A DNA stretch of 20,458 nt. Origin: a virus. A program made the position numbers and the translations under genes. The DNA is taken from the IMG/VR virus record IMGVR_UViG_3300006638_000029, positions 1-20,458 of that record; one strand, written 5' to 3'. The notes beneath the pieces are model-generated. The model was not told where the DNA came from. It saw nothing but the letters and a program-made list of their open reading frames with translations, and made no database searches. Of the stretch, positions 1 to 9,133 are shown one piece after another. Position 1 is the stretch's first letter, and every line of letters begins with the position of its first letter.

Positions 1-2051
1 CCGTTCGTGCCGGTCGTCTCGGTATGGACGATCGCGACGATGATATCGTCTGGCTGCGAGGTCGTCAGCGAGACATTGCCCGCCGCGGTACCGGAGAAAT
101 TCGCGTTGGCTTGCCCGTCGATATAGGGGCCAAGCGGCGTGCCGTCGCCAGCGAGATCAAACGCGCGCTGGAGATTTTGCGTCCAGGCCGGCAGCGTCGG
201 CACGTTCAAGACCGCGCCAAACACCTCGCCATCGTGCGAAATCAGAACGTCGAAATTCAGCGGCGCCAGATTGTATTCGTACGTGTCTTGCGCCCGCACG
301 GTAAGGACGGCGGGCGCAACCGCGGACGGGAACGTATATCCAACATATTGCTTGCCGTTTGCCCCGGCCTGCCAGCGCGTGCCGGAATTATTGTCGAAGG
401 CGTTGGCCGCCACGTAGCTCGAATTGTGCGACGACTCGATGGCCGTGCCGCCGCCGGCATCGGTCAGATCGACGCCGTTGGCGCCGCGGAATTCAAGCTC
501 CTGGATTTCGACGTAGTCGGCGCTACCAAACGCCCCGGTCGACATCTTGTCGAGGCACCGCACGGCCCAGGTTTCGGCCGCGCCGGCAACCAGCGCCGGC
601 TTGGTGAAGGTGCGGGTTTGAAGATTACTCCAGCCGGTTTCGTTGATGGCGCCGATTGTCGTGCGCCAGGCGACGCCATCGTCCGAGCATTCGAGCCAGA
701 ACCGCTTGGGGACCTGCGTCAGATACGAGGTATCGGCCTTGAGCGCGAATTCGACGATGTTCTGGCGGATCGGGAAACAATAGCCGACCCAGACGCCGGA
801 CGAGCCGACCGTGGCCCAGCGATTGCCCTCGGTGCGATTGAAAGCGTTCGCCGCGGCATCAGAGCCGCTATGGCCGCTTTCGAGCGCGGTGCCGCCCGCG
901 CATAGATCGGCGCCGCCTGGGGCGGCGCGCATATAGACTTCGCCGATGGACGTGTAGGAATCGCCTTGGTTGGCCTCGACATAGACGCGCCAATAGAAAT
1001 GAGCGCCGGGCGGGATGGGCACGCGCGAATTGACCGCGAGCGCGGCGCTATCGGAAAGGTCGACCCGCAGATTGCCGGCGATCGGCAGCGCATTCGCCGC
1101 CGCCATACGATGCCAGCTTAGCGTCGATGGCGGCGTGCCGGCCGTCCAGGATACGCCATTCGGCGACGTGTAGAGGGTATTCGCGCCGATGAGGATCCAA
1201 AGACCTGCATCGGACCAGCAGGCTTGATCAAAGCGCGTGCCGCCAAGGCCGCTGGAAACTTGCGTGTAATTGACGCCATCGGTGGAGCGCGCGGTGACGC
1301 CGGTATTGCCACCGACCACCATCAGCATGTCCAGCCCGGACGAATAGGCGATGGCCTGCCAATCGTAGGCCGAGCCGGTCAGGTCCTTTTGCGACCACGC
1401 CGCCGATGTCGGATCGCTGCAATAGGCGTAGTCGTTATTGCCGCCGGCGTTGCCAGCGATCATGCAGAATTTTTGAATGGCGCCGCCGGCCCAGACGATG
1501 AAGCGCCAGTTCTTACTATTGGTCGGCCCGGTGCGCTGGCTCCAAGTGACCGCGTCCGGCGACGTGTAGACCGCGTTGTTGTCGCCCACCGCGACCAGCA
1601 GGCCCAAATCGGACGACCAACAGACCGAATTCAGCGCAACGCCGGTCACCGGGAGCGTGTGCGCGGTCCAATTGATGCCGTCCGGCGATGTCAGAACGCG
1701 CGTGCTGGTGATCGGCCCGGCCGAGGTGACGATGACGAACAGGGCGAGGGTGCCGGCCCAACAGATGCCGTTCATCGTCCAGGAGTTGGGGTTCGGGACG
1801 GCGGTCCCGGTCCAGCTATGGCCGTTGTCGGTCGAACGCGCGACCGCATTGTTATTATTGTCGCCGCCGCTGGCGATGGCGACGAACATTCCGAGCGTGG
1901 GCGAATAGGCCAAGCCCGACCAGCTTGCCCCGCTGCCGTTGGAGAAAGTCGGAAGATTTACGGTCGCCCAGCTTGCCGCGTCGTTGGCCGACCAGGCGCC
2001 GCGCGGATTATCAGCGCCGCCCCAGGCGACCGCTACGAGCGGGGTCGCCAT
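1..2051 (-). CDS. Large tail adhesin: Asp-box propeller plus two discoidin-like domains (3' end outside window)
   Basis: An ATG at 2051, one base after the stop of the upstream gene, opens a frame that reads without a stop for 683 codons to the left edge, so the C-terminus is missing. Residues 1-320 hold about seven repeats spaced 40-49 residues apart, each ending in an Asp-box-like motif: STDNGHSW (D75), SPDGINW (D124), SPDAVTW (D166), a degenerate one near 213, STDGVNY (D258) and SPNGVSW (N298). This is the pattern of a sialidase/BNR-type beta-propeller. Residues about 366-500 and 512-625 look like two F5/8 type C (discoidin-like) modules, each with a GGTA(L/I)ES segment, an AFN or AFD site, an R-W pair and an S-DG or SHDG turn. 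A further beta-rich domain starts near 640. Its place at the end of the tail operon suggests a receptor-binding or tail-fibre protein. No catalytic sialidase residues could be identified, so binding rather than cleavage is the safer inference. Confidence 0.8.
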   Translation of the reverse strand, partial: MATPLVAVAWGGADNPRGAWSANDAASWATVNLPTFSNGSGASWSGLAYSPTLGMFVAIASGGDNNNNAVARSTDNGHSWTGTAVPNPNSWTMNGICWAGTLALFVIVTSAGPITSTRVLTSPDGINWTAHTLPVTGVALNSVCWSSDLGLLVAVGDNNAVYTSPDAVTWSQRTGPTNSKNWRFIVWAGGAIQKFCMIAGNAGGNNDYAYCSDPTSAAWSQKDLTGSAYDWQAIAYSSGLDMLMVVGGNTGVTARSTDGVNYTQVSSGLGGTRFDQACWSDAGLWILIGANTLYTSPNGVSWTAGTPPSTLSWHRMAAANALPIAGNLRVDLSDSAALAVNSRVPIPPGAHFYWRVYVEANQGDSYTSIGEVYMRAAPGGADLCAGGTALESGHSGSDAAANAFNRTEGNRWATVGSSGVWVGYCFPIRQNIVEFALKADTSYLTQVPKRFWLECSDDGVAWRTTIGAINETGWSNLQTRTFTKPALVAGAAETWAVRCLDKMSTGAFGSADYVEIQELEFRGANGVDLTDAGGGTAIESSHNSSYVAANAFDNNSGTRWQAGANGKQYVGYTFPSAVAPAVLTVRAQDTYEYNLAPLNFDVLISHDGEVFGAVLNVPTLPAWTQNLQRAFDLAGDGTPLGPYIDGQANANFSGTAAGNVSLTTSQPDDIIVAIVHTETTGTN

Positions 2052-2052
2052 T

Positions 2053-2823
2053 TTACAGCGTCCCTTTCACGCCTGCGAAAAGCACGCTCAGATCGAGCGC
2101 GGTATCATCAAGCGCCACGGGGCGCATAACGCGCAGCGTATTGCCGGCGTTGAACTGGATTGCCTGGTCGAAAGCGAACGTCCCGGCTGTGCTGCTCGCA
2201 GCGAAATCAAGCGTGCCGATCTGGGTCGCGTCCTGATAGATCGCGCAAGACAGGGCGGCGGTAGGCGCGATGGCAAGCCCAACGGACGAGTCGTTCAAGC
2301 CCGCCGGCAAATAAAACGGCGTGCGGGCCGAAGTGCGGAACGCGAACATCGCGGCGCCGTCGGCAATGCCGAAGCCGGGCGCGCCTGGGAAAAAGAACCC
2401 GATGTCGTAACCGCTCGGGAACGGCATAACGAGCTGATAGAAGGGACCTTGGGCGTCAGCGCCGAACACGAAGCTGCCGCCCGAGGTGAAATCGTGCAGC
2501 ACCAAGTAGAGGCCGTCATTCGCGACCAGGAAATCGTAGAGCCGGTAATTGTGGTTGGGCGCAAACACACCGGTAAAGCGGAAGGCGGCTTGCGGCAGGA
2601 TCAAGGGACCGAACACGGTGTGATCGGCCATCGTGATCATCATCCGGTTGCCGTCAACGCTGATCGATTCGATCTCGTTGGGCAGGACCGGATTTTGTTC
2701 GACCGCCTCCAGCCGCTGTTCGACGTCGTAGAAATTCTGGTCGACTTCCCCAGGTTGGAGATCGCGACCAAGGCCGGCGCCCCATTGGGCATTGTCGTCG
2801 GTGCGGTATTTCAGGGAGACCAT
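2053..2823 (-). CDS. Phage tail-tip associated protein of unknown function
   Basis: 256 residues, starting at ATG 2823 and stopping one base before the adhesin ATG, so the two are probably translationally coupled. The N-terminus (residues 1-45) is polar, with VDQNFYDVEQRLEAVEQ forming a short amphipathic helix that could trimerise or dock, as in many tail-fibre attachment regions. The rest is rich in Gly, Phe, Ala and Thr and looks beta-structured. The last 80 residues (near FAFDQAIQFNAG) resemble a small jelly-roll or lectin-like module, but no specific family was recognised. Position between the hub-side genes and the adhesin makes a fibre or adapter role plausible. The function is inferred from context only. 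Confidence 0.75.
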   Translation of the reverse strand: MVSLKYRTDDNAQWGAGLGRDLQPGEVDQNFYDVEQRLEAVEQNPVLPNEIESISVDGNRMMITMADHTVFGPLILPQAAFRFTGVFAPNHNYRLYDFLVANDGLYLVLHDFTSGGSFVFGADAQGPFYQLVMPFPSGYDIGFFFPGAPGFGIADGAAMFAFRTSARTPFYLPAGLNDSSVGLAIAPTAALSCAIYQDATQIGTLDFAASSTAGTFAFDQAIQFNAGNTLRVMRPVALDDTALDLSVLFAGVKGTL

Positions 2824-2832
2824 TCACATCCT

Positions 2833-3681
2833 CTAGGGCAGGCGTTCGGCGGTGACCTCAAGGGTGTCGAGATCGATTGCGAAATGACTGATGCAAGCCG
2901 GCATCGAGGACTCAGGGACATTCGGGCTTTGGGTGGTGCCAGCGCCAATCGGCACGCCGGTCCATGTCGGATTGCATTGATCGTCCGACGAGAAATCGCG
3001 CTTGCCCTTCCAGGTGCCGACGCCAAGCGCCCATCGGTAGGTGGTGCTGCTTGATGCGCCGGCCGTCGCGATCTCGAACGTCAGCGGCCGAGCCGGGCTG
3101 AGTAGTTTTTTGATCTTGCTGAGATTGAAGAAGACGATTGCATGCGCTGTGGAAAAATAAGTTGAAATCGTCTGACTTTCGGTGTGCGAGGCGGTGATCT
3201 CCCAGATGATCCAATAGATCTGGTCGGCGGAGATGCCATAGCCCTCGACCCAGCCGTCGATTGCCTGTTGCAGCACGTCCTGATCGGGCACGCCGTCATG
3301 GTAGGGGACACGCACCCCGCCGAGCGGCGAGCCGCCGCCATAGGCCCAACCATTCCAGATCGCCTCGTCGACGACAGTCGCCTGATAGGTCTGACTTTCC
3401 GAATGCTGGCCGGACCAGGGCGGTCGGCTCCACATATATTCGCGCGCCAGCATGGCGGACGAAAACGGATTGACGATAGGCGTGCCATCCGGCGCGCCGA
3501 TGCGCGTCAACAAGTTGAACGTGGTGCCGAATGGCAGTCCGCTCAATGCAGGCGTGTCGCCGAATTGGTTGCCGCCAACATAGTCGATTGAAAGAACCAG
3601 CGTCGCGATGCGCGCCCCGGCCCAGCCGACCCCGATAATCTTCTCGTGCGGATCGAGGCGCCATGGGGGATCAAGCGCCAT
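2833..3681 (-). CDS. Hypothetical virion protein, tail-tip region
   Basis: 282 residues from ATG 3681. This start overlaps the end of the upstream gene by 11 bases and is preceded by a purine-rich AAGAACAAGAG stretch. An upstream in-frame GTG at 3726 would add a basic 15-residue leader that looks like read-through of the other gene's frame, so it was not chosen. The protein has no signal peptide or membrane helix. It is rich in Trp, Tyr, Ser and Thr (for example a WNGWAYGGG segment near the middle and repeated ESQT motifs), as in secreted or structural beta proteins. No family was recognised. It lies in the tight tail-tip gene run and is probably a minor structural or fibre-associated component. 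Confidence 0.75.
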   Translation of the reverse strand: MALDPPWRLDPHEKIIGVGWAGARIATLVLSIDYVGGNQFGDTPALSGLPFGTTFNLLTRIGAPDGTPIVNPFSSAMLAREYMWSRPPWSGQHSESQTYQATVVDEAIWNGWAYGGGSPLGGVRVPYHDGVPDQDVLQQAIDGWVEGYGISADQIYWIIWEITASHTESQTISTYFSTAHAIVFFNLSKIKKLLSPARPLTFEIATAGASSSTTYRWALGVGTWKGKRDFSSDDQCNPTWTGVPIGAGTTQSPNVPESSMPACISHFAIDLDTLEVTAERLP

Positions 3682-4012
3682 TGCTCTTGTTCTTGTAGCT
3701 GAATGTCGTCTCTTGGCCGTTGGCACCTGATGTCTTGAGCTTGTTGATCAGCTCGACATCGACATATTGCGTGTCGTCGTCCGGATTGGTGATCCGCTTG
3801 ACGTGTGTGTCGCGGCTCAATTCACGATGCTTGTTTTCGACGTAGGACGTGACCGTGCTGCTGTGGCTCGAATTGAATGTCTTGGTCGATCCGGCTTGCC
3901 CGCACTGAACCAGAACATTGTCGACCGGCGTCTCGCTGGAATTGAAAATCCGCTGTGGCGGCGTCACGTCCTTTGACTGAAACGGGCGAACGATGCGCTC
4001 AAGACTGGTCAT
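3671..4012 (-). CDS. Small hypothetical tail-region protein
   Basis: 113 residues, very polar and Ser/Thr/Asn-rich, with many charged residues and no hydrophobic helix. The ATG at 4012 overlaps the preceding stop by four bases, and its own stop overlaps the next start, so it sits inside the translationally coupled late operon. Its sequence (PFQSKDVTPPQRIF near the start, DDDTQYVDVELINKLK near the end) matched no family known to me. A small tail-tip or assembly factor is the most that context allows. GC is somewhat lower than in the head genes, as in the neighbouring tail-tip genes. Confidence 0.7.
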   Translation of the reverse strand: MTSLERIVRPFQSKDVTPPQRIFNSSETPVDNVLVQCGQAGSTKTFNSSHSSTVTSYVENKHRELSRDTHVKRITNPDDDTQYVDVELINKLKTSGANGQETTFSYKNKSNGA

Positions 4013-5943
4013 GACGACGCAGCCTCAAGATTGATCATCTTCGGCACCTTCAATTCCGACACAGCGATGTTGTATGCCGTCTCGAATGACATGCCAGCGA
4101 CGGGTTTTAATTCGAGGTCGTACCAGACCGAATTACCTTTCAGAATTTCGGTCGTGGTTTGCGATTGCAACGCCGCGATGCGGTTTTGATCGTTTACGTT
4201 GCGCGGCTGCGCGTTGTTGACTTCCACATCGATCGGGAACGAGGCGCGGATTGCGTCCGCTTGCGCGTCGGCCGAGCCGTGAACTTGCTCGCGCACCGTC
4301 GCTTGGCGCTTCGACAGCGGGAACACCAGCCCGTCATCATTGGGCGCGTCGATCGGCGGCGCGTAGCGCACATCGCTCGCCGGCAAGGCGATCTCGCGGT
4401 TGAAATAGGCCTGATAGCCGGCCGCCATATAGCCGGGTTCCGCGTAAGTCGGCTCGCCGGGCTGATCTTCAATCGCCCCGCCATAGCCGATGGCACAACC
4501 GATAGTCACCGATCCGATAGCAAGGCCAGTCGAGCCATCGACGCCGAAATTGTAGTCGATGATCTTGCCAAGAGCTTGCCCACCCGGCAGGTGGTCGTCG
4601 AACACTCGCGCGTTCTTGCGACAAGACAGCGCGACGGCGCGCTCAAAGGTACAGTCGAATGTGATCTCGACGGCACGCGAACGGATCAACAAATTCGCGC
4701 GGGCAAGCGCAATCAGATATTCGAGGCTCCACAGACCGCGATCTGTGGGGAGATACGAGCGCCGGCCAAGGGAGCTGATGGGCGGCGGGCCGCCGGCTAC
4801 ACTTGAGCCAACATCCTGTGAGTCCAGCGTGATCGCCAGAACATCGGCATCCTCGGCCAGCGTGACGATGTCCTGCACGTCGGTCGAAAGCGTAAACCGC
4901 GCGTGCTCTTTGCGCGGCCGATTGGCCTCGTATTTCAGCGTCATGCTCGCCTGGACCTGCCAGAGCGGCACATAAAGGCCGGTACTTTCCTGCGTCGCGG
5001 GGATATTGATCGGATCGCTGTCCGGACCACCTTCGTCGAGGACGCCGGTCTGGAATTTCCGCATCAGGTCCGTGTAAAGGTACGGGCCGCGCATGATCGG
5101 CACCGAGCTTGAAATACTGACCGACATCGTGTCGCCGGTGGCGTGCTTTTTCTCCTGGTTTTGCCAATTGACGGTGCAATTGACCGTATCGACGTTATCG
5201 ACATCGTTGAGATCGCGAGCCGAGGCGGCAACAACCGTCCACCCGCCGCTGAGGCTCGCGCCCGGCTTCGGCCACCCCGAAATCAGCGATTGCCCGGTGT
5301 AGGTCGCAACGTTAAGGCCGAATTGCAACGTGCCCGATGAGCTTTGCGTCCAATTGATCGCAGCGTCGACGGAAACGCTCCGCAGCGGCGGCTCGCCGAG
5401 ATTAATCTTAACCGAGTCGTAGGGTACGTCGCCCGGCTGAAAATCCTCGATGCCATCCTCTCCGACCAGGACATCAGAAATATCGACCTCGTGGGTGACG
5501 CGATCAATCGACCAGAGCGCCGAACGTGCCTCAAGAACGGTGTCAGGATCATCGAGCGATTGGGGATTGATCCAGATCGGATCGTAATAGGGCCGCACCT
5601 TCAACGATTCCGCCTTCGCCGCTTTGCGCGAGACGAAATTGGCCGGGCGCGCCGTGAACACCAGCGTCACCAATTCCTGATTGAGGTCGGTCGGAACGGC
5701 GACCAACCGACCGTAAAACAGCGGGACGAGATCGACGCCATTCTGCCAAGACAGCCAAGCCCAGACGCGGCGCGACGGCGCCAACAGGCCTATGCGCGGA
5801 TTCTTGATATCGATGGACAGGCTCGCAAACTCGCCCTCGGCATGCTCGACCCGAAACGAAAACACCTCCTCATCTTCGATCCTGTGCTCGGGCCCGAACG
5901 CAGTTTCGGCGTCGGTCCAGGCAAAGTAGAACGGTCCCGGCAT
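4009..5943 (-). CDS. Putative tail hub / baseplate-like protein
   Basis: 644 residues from ATG 5943, overlapping the upstream stop in a TGATG arrangement. The N-terminal 115 residues read as a beta-barrel-like hub domain: FSFRVEHAEGEFASLSIDI, then NPRIGLLAPSRRVWAWLSW, then LFYGRLVAVP. This is the layout of the first domain of tail hub proteins of the gp27/gpD type, a short beta domain ending in an xFxGxV-like strand. A long Ser/Thr/Gly-rich beta region follows (about 160-500). The C-terminal 140 residues are more helical, ending with SFETAYNIAVSELKVPK. It lies two genes downstream of the tape measure, where siphoviruses encode hub and tip proteins. The hub assignment is inferred from the N-terminal pattern and position; an alternative is a large minor tail protein of an unnamed alphaproteobacterial family. 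Confidence 0.65.
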   Translation of the reverse strand: MPGPFYFAWTDAETAFGPEHRIEDEEVFSFRVEHAEGEFASLSIDIKNPRIGLLAPSRRVWAWLSWQNGVDLVPLFYGRLVAVPTDLNQELVTLVFTARPANFVSRKAAKAESLKVRPYYDPIWINPQSLDDPDTVLEARSALWSIDRVTHEVDISDVLVGEDGIEDFQPGDVPYDSVKINLGEPPLRSVSVDAAINWTQSSSGTLQFGLNVATYTGQSLISGWPKPGASLSGGWTVVAASARDLNDVDNVDTVNCTVNWQNQEKKHATGDTMSVSISSSVPIMRGPYLYTDLMRKFQTGVLDEGGPDSDPINIPATQESTGLYVPLWQVQASMTLKYEANRPRKEHARFTLSTDVQDIVTLAEDADVLAITLDSQDVGSSVAGGPPPISSLGRRSYLPTDRGLWSLEYLIALARANLLIRSRAVEITFDCTFERAVALSCRKNARVFDDHLPGGQALGKIIDYNFGVDGSTGLAIGSVTIGCAIGYGGAIEDQPGEPTYAEPGYMAAGYQAYFNREIALPASDVRYAPPIDAPNDDGLVFPLSKRQATVREQVHGSADAQADAIRASFPIDVEVNNAQPRNVNDQNRIAALQSQTTTEILKGNSVWYDLELKPVAGMSFETAYNIAVSELKVPKMINLEAASS

Positions 5944-6368
5944 CAGACTTCTTCCAGCTGCAACTGCCAGCTCACGGCTCCGCCATATTCATCGCGCGTC
6001 ACCGAGAAGCCGGTCACCCGCATGGTGAGGATCGGGCGGTAGACCGTGAAGTCGCCGTCGACACGTTCGGAATCCGCTACGGCGAGCCGCGCCGGCGAGC
6101 CGCCGGCAGTGACAAAGCTAAGCTCAACCACGCACTCCACCGTGATGATCTGCCCAGGCCACACCCCGTCGACCGCAGGCGGCTGCTGGTCCTGGCAAGA
6201 GATCGTGCTCTTGTACTTTCGGAACGGTGCGTCACTCAGATCAGCCAGCGCGCCGTTGACGGTGCGCCGCAGCTGCACCGAAGCCTCGATCGGCTCGAGC
6301 GTCTGCGTCAGGCCGCGAGCCGAGTACGGCGGGACCCCGACACCGGTAAGGGTGAGCAATGTGCTCAT
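5943..6368 (-). CDS. Minor tail protein, immediately downstream of the tape measure
   Basis: 141 residues, ATG at 6368, with one base between it and the tape-measure stop. Visible elements are YSARGLTQTLEPI near residue 15, RRTVNGALADLSD near 35 and a region centred on DGVWPGQIITVECVVEL near 68. The C-terminus is beta-rich and ends in WQLQLEEV. The sequence resembles small beta proteins that follow the tape measure in many alphaproteobacterial siphophages. By position it corresponds to the lambda M or distal-tail slot, but I do not recognise a sequence match to gpM or Dit. Two Cys residues (near 58 and 79) could be structural. Role in the tail tip is inferred from order and size. Confidence 0.7.
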   Translation of the reverse strand: MSTLLTLTGVGVPPYSARGLTQTLEPIEASVQLRRTVNGALADLSDAPFRKYKSTISCQDQQPPAVDGVWPGQIITVECVVELSFVTAGGSPARLAVADSERVDGDFTVYRPILTMRVTGFSVTRDEYGGAVSWQLQLEEV

Positions 6369-6369
6369 C

Positions 6370-9132
6370 TCAACGACCGCTGCCGTAGTAGCCGGGTCGC
6401 CGGCCGGCGCTGCGGATCTGCTTTCCTACCGCGACCTGCATCAGCTTTCGTGCGACGTCTTCGGGCGCGAGCAGCCCCGCGAAGCTGTCGGCGCCGATGG
6501 TCAGATTGATCGGTCGCAGCGAGGCGGTTGACGCTGGCTGCGGCACCAGACCGCCGTCGGCAAAACTCAGCGGCTGAGGCATCAGCACTTGCAGTGAACG
6601 GACAAGACCGCCCTCGGCAAACCGTTGGAACGCGCCGGGATCGAGCCGCATGCGGTTGAGCGCACTGAACAGCGACAGACCGTATTTGCGTACTGCGGCA
6701 GCGCGGATCACAAACTCGCCGTTGGAGAGCCAGGCCGGGACGGAGTCGCTGGTGGCCGAGCCCTGGCCGAACACTGGGCCGCCACGAGCAAAACCTCCGG
6801 CGCCGGCCGCAGCCTGCTGCTCGGTGCCGAACGCCTGTTGTGCCGCCGAGGCAATGGCGTTCCAGACGCCGAGCGCAAACTCCTTCAATCGAGTCAGGAG
6901 CCCGATCAACTGGTCGACGCCGGCGCTCCACTGCGAGCTAATGCTGCTCCAGGCGCCGCTAACGCCATCGGTGACGGCCTGCCATGCCGCTTGCGCGCTT
7001 GATTTGAGCGTCTCCCAAAGCAGGCCGATGGCGTCGACCCCGGCCTGCCAGAGGGCCAGAACCTGGACCCAGAACGCCGCTGCGCCCGCCATTATCTGAT
7101 CGAGGGCGGAGCGGGCCGCGGTTGCGACCACGTTCCACAGGGCGGTAAGCGCCACAGCACCGCTTTGCCATACCGACTGCATGGCCATCCAGGCTGCTGC
7201 CGCACCGGCGACAATGCCAAGAAAGGTGGTCTGTGCCGCTGCCAGAATGCCGTTCCACAGCGTGCCGCCGGCTTGCAGAAGCGCTTGGAATTGACCGCCG
7301 ATGGCTGCTCCGAGGCCGGCGACGAATCCCAGGATTGCAACGAGGGCCGCGCGGGCGCGCTCGGCGAAAGCCGACCAGTCGACGGCCTGTACCAGCCGCA
7401 CGGCCAGAAACCCGATCGCTGCGCCGATGGCGGCAATGGCGATCGGCACCGCGCCGAAGGTAGCGATCAGGCTAACGACCGCGACGCGGATGATGCCGAA
7501 GACGCCACCAAGCGCTTGCATCGCGATGAGCAGAACATTGCCCGCGCCGGCCAGGATCGCGAACGTACCACGCAGCGCGCCAAACGCGCCGCCAGCGAGC
7601 CGCAGCACTCCGGCAAGAAGCGTGAAGGCACCCACCATCTTGGCGAGCAGCAGAACGACGCCGATGTCGGCGGCCGTCAGCTTGGTGCCGAAGATACCGT
7701 TGATGGTCTCGGCCACGGTCTGCAGGATAACGACGAAGGCCTGAAATGCCGGAACGATGACGGTCTGGGTGACGTTAGCGATGGCCACGCCGAGATCGAC
7801 GATAAGTTGGCGGGCGGTCAGGATCCAGCCGGTCGTGATTGCTTCGGTGTCTCCAGTCAATGCGCGCACCAGGTCGAGCAGCACCGGACGCACTTTGGCC
7901 GCGATGTCGCCCGCCCACAGGATCAGGTCGGTGCGGTTGCGGGCAATGGCCGCGGTGAACAGTTCGGCCGCATCGATAATTGCGGGCGCAAACAGGAGGC
8001 CGATAGAGTTCTTGGTCGCGCCAATACTGCGGCGCATGAGTGCCAGGGCATCGTTCATGTCCTTGGCGACCTTGAACTCGGTATTGGACATGATCAGGCC
8101 GAGGCCCTCAGCCCGTTTGCCGATGTCCTCGATCGCCTTGCGGCCGCCGCTGAGAAGTTCGACCAGCTGGGGGCCGAGGCGCCGGCCGAAGATCTCGACC
8201 ACGCGGGCCGAGCGTTCGGCCGGGTTCGACAGCGCGCCGATCTCGTCGGCAAACCCCTTCAGCCGTTCGATGGCGTCACGGTTGCTGGGGCCGAGACTTT
8301 TAAGAGCCTTGTCGACGTCGATGATGGACTGCCCACCGCGCTGGCCGCTCGGCCCGAACAGCTCCATCTCGCGCCGGAGCTTCTCAAAATCGTCGGCAGC
8401 CTGCCGGCCGGCAAAACCACCACTGAGCATGGCCGTGCGCAAATCCTCCAAACGCTGTTGATTGCCAAAGAAGTTCTGCGACTGCTCCTGCACCTTTTCG
8501 TTGATGGCCGACAGCGCCAGAACCAGTTTTTCTTCACTGCCGCCCATTTGCTCGGCCGCGATGGTGAGCTTCTGGTATTCCTGCGGCGAGGTGCCGGCCG
8601 CGATCGAGGCTTCCTTGATCTGGGACGCGGCATTGGCGGCAGAGGTGGCGATGGCAAAAAAGGCCGCCGGCACCGCGGTCAACGCGGCGGCGGACTTGAG
8701 CACCGTCGAGCCCATGGACTGCAGCACGCCCGTCACACCGTCGCCAAACTCGCGCACCTTGCCGAATGCCCCGGAAAACGCCGTGCCGACGCCCTGCAAA
8801 GCGAGGCCAACCCGTGCACCGACATTGACGGCAGCGACCAGCCGCTGCTGGGTCGTCTGGACCGCGCCGCCGAACTGGGCAAAGCCCGCTCCGCTCTGTG
8901 CCGCGGCCCCGCCAGCGCCGGTCATGCGCTGCCGCAGTTCGTCGACGGTGGCACCAGCGCGCTTGGTCGACGCTTCGAGTGCGCTGACCGGGCCGCTGAG
9001 ATTGACCTTCTCACCGGCCCTTTGCAGCTGCGCGAAGGCGTCCTCGCCGGCCTTGCCGAGATCGGCGAGCGCGCGCTTGATCTGGTCACCACCCTCAAGC
9101 GCGATGCGCTGGGAGATGGTCGGGCGGGCCAT
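6370..9132 (-). CDS. Tail tape measure protein
   Basis: 920 residues from ATG 9132, the longest complete gene in the window. Tape measure proteins fill the tail tube, set its length and are ejected at infection. The N-terminal 200 residues are Ala/Gln/Glu-rich and helical (for example GGDQIKRALADLGKAGEDAF), followed by further long helical stretches. Residues about 485-585 form several hydrophobic segments, usual for the membrane-active part of the family. Near residues 780-825 is the characteristic motif FARGGPV...GSATSDSVPAWLSNGEFV...AAAVRKYG, found near the C-terminus of many siphovirus tape measures. It follows the tail chaperones and a DUF6441-like gene and precedes the tip genes, exactly where a tape measure belongs. 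Using the usual rule of about 0.15 nm per residue, the tail would be near 135-140 nm (inference). Confidence 0.93.
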   Translation of the reverse strand: MARPTISQRIALEGGDQIKRALADLGKAGEDAFAQLQRAGEKVNLSGPVSALEASTKRAGATVDELRQRMTGAGGAAAQSGAGFAQFGGAVQTTQQRLVAAVNVGARVGLALQGVGTAFSGAFGKVREFGDGVTGVLQSMGSTVLKSAAALTAVPAAFFAIATSAANAASQIKEASIAAGTSPQEYQKLTIAAEQMGGSEEKLVLALSAINEKVQEQSQNFFGNQQRLEDLRTAMLSGGFAGRQAADDFEKLRREMELFGPSGQRGGQSIIDVDKALKSLGPSNRDAIERLKGFADEIGALSNPAERSARVVEIFGRRLGPQLVELLSGGRKAIEDIGKRAEGLGLIMSNTEFKVAKDMNDALALMRRSIGATKNSIGLLFAPAIIDAAELFTAAIARNRTDLILWAGDIAAKVRPVLLDLVRALTGDTEAITTGWILTARQLIVDLGVAIANVTQTVIVPAFQAFVVILQTVAETINGIFGTKLTAADIGVVLLLAKMVGAFTLLAGVLRLAGGAFGALRGTFAILAGAGNVLLIAMQALGGVFGIIRVAVVSLIATFGAVPIAIAAIGAAIGFLAVRLVQAVDWSAFAERARAALVAILGFVAGLGAAIGGQFQALLQAGGTLWNGILAAAQTTFLGIVAGAAAAWMAMQSVWQSGAVALTALWNVVATAARSALDQIMAGAAAFWVQVLALWQAGVDAIGLLWETLKSSAQAAWQAVTDGVSGAWSSISSQWSAGVDQLIGLLTRLKEFALGVWNAIASAAQQAFGTEQQAAAGAGGFARGGPVFGQGSATSDSVPAWLSNGEFVIRAAAVRKYGLSLFSALNRMRLDPGAFQRFAEGGLVRSLQVLMPQPLSFADGGLVPQPASTASLRPINLTIGADSFAGLLAPEDVARKLMQVAVGKQIRSAGRRPGYYGSGR

Positions 9133-9133
9133 G

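Noticed and set aside
24-905. Plus-strand open frame of 293 codons at the left edge
   Set aside because: Shadow of the propeller/discoidin gene; the minus-strand frame has ordered Asp-box repeats and is open across the whole interval.
1224-2129. Plus-strand open frame of 301 codons
   Set aside because: Covers the propeller region in antisense, with no ribosome site and an Arg/Gly/Ala-rich product.
1939-3054. Plus-strand open frame of 371 codons
   Set aside because: Spans parts of three coupled minus-strand genes, which is not expected of a real gene in a compact phage operon.
3682-3726. GTG start giving a 15-residue longer tail-tip protein
   Set aside because: Overlaps the upstream gene by 56 bases and gives a basic leader; ATG 3681 has a better site and the usual short overlap.
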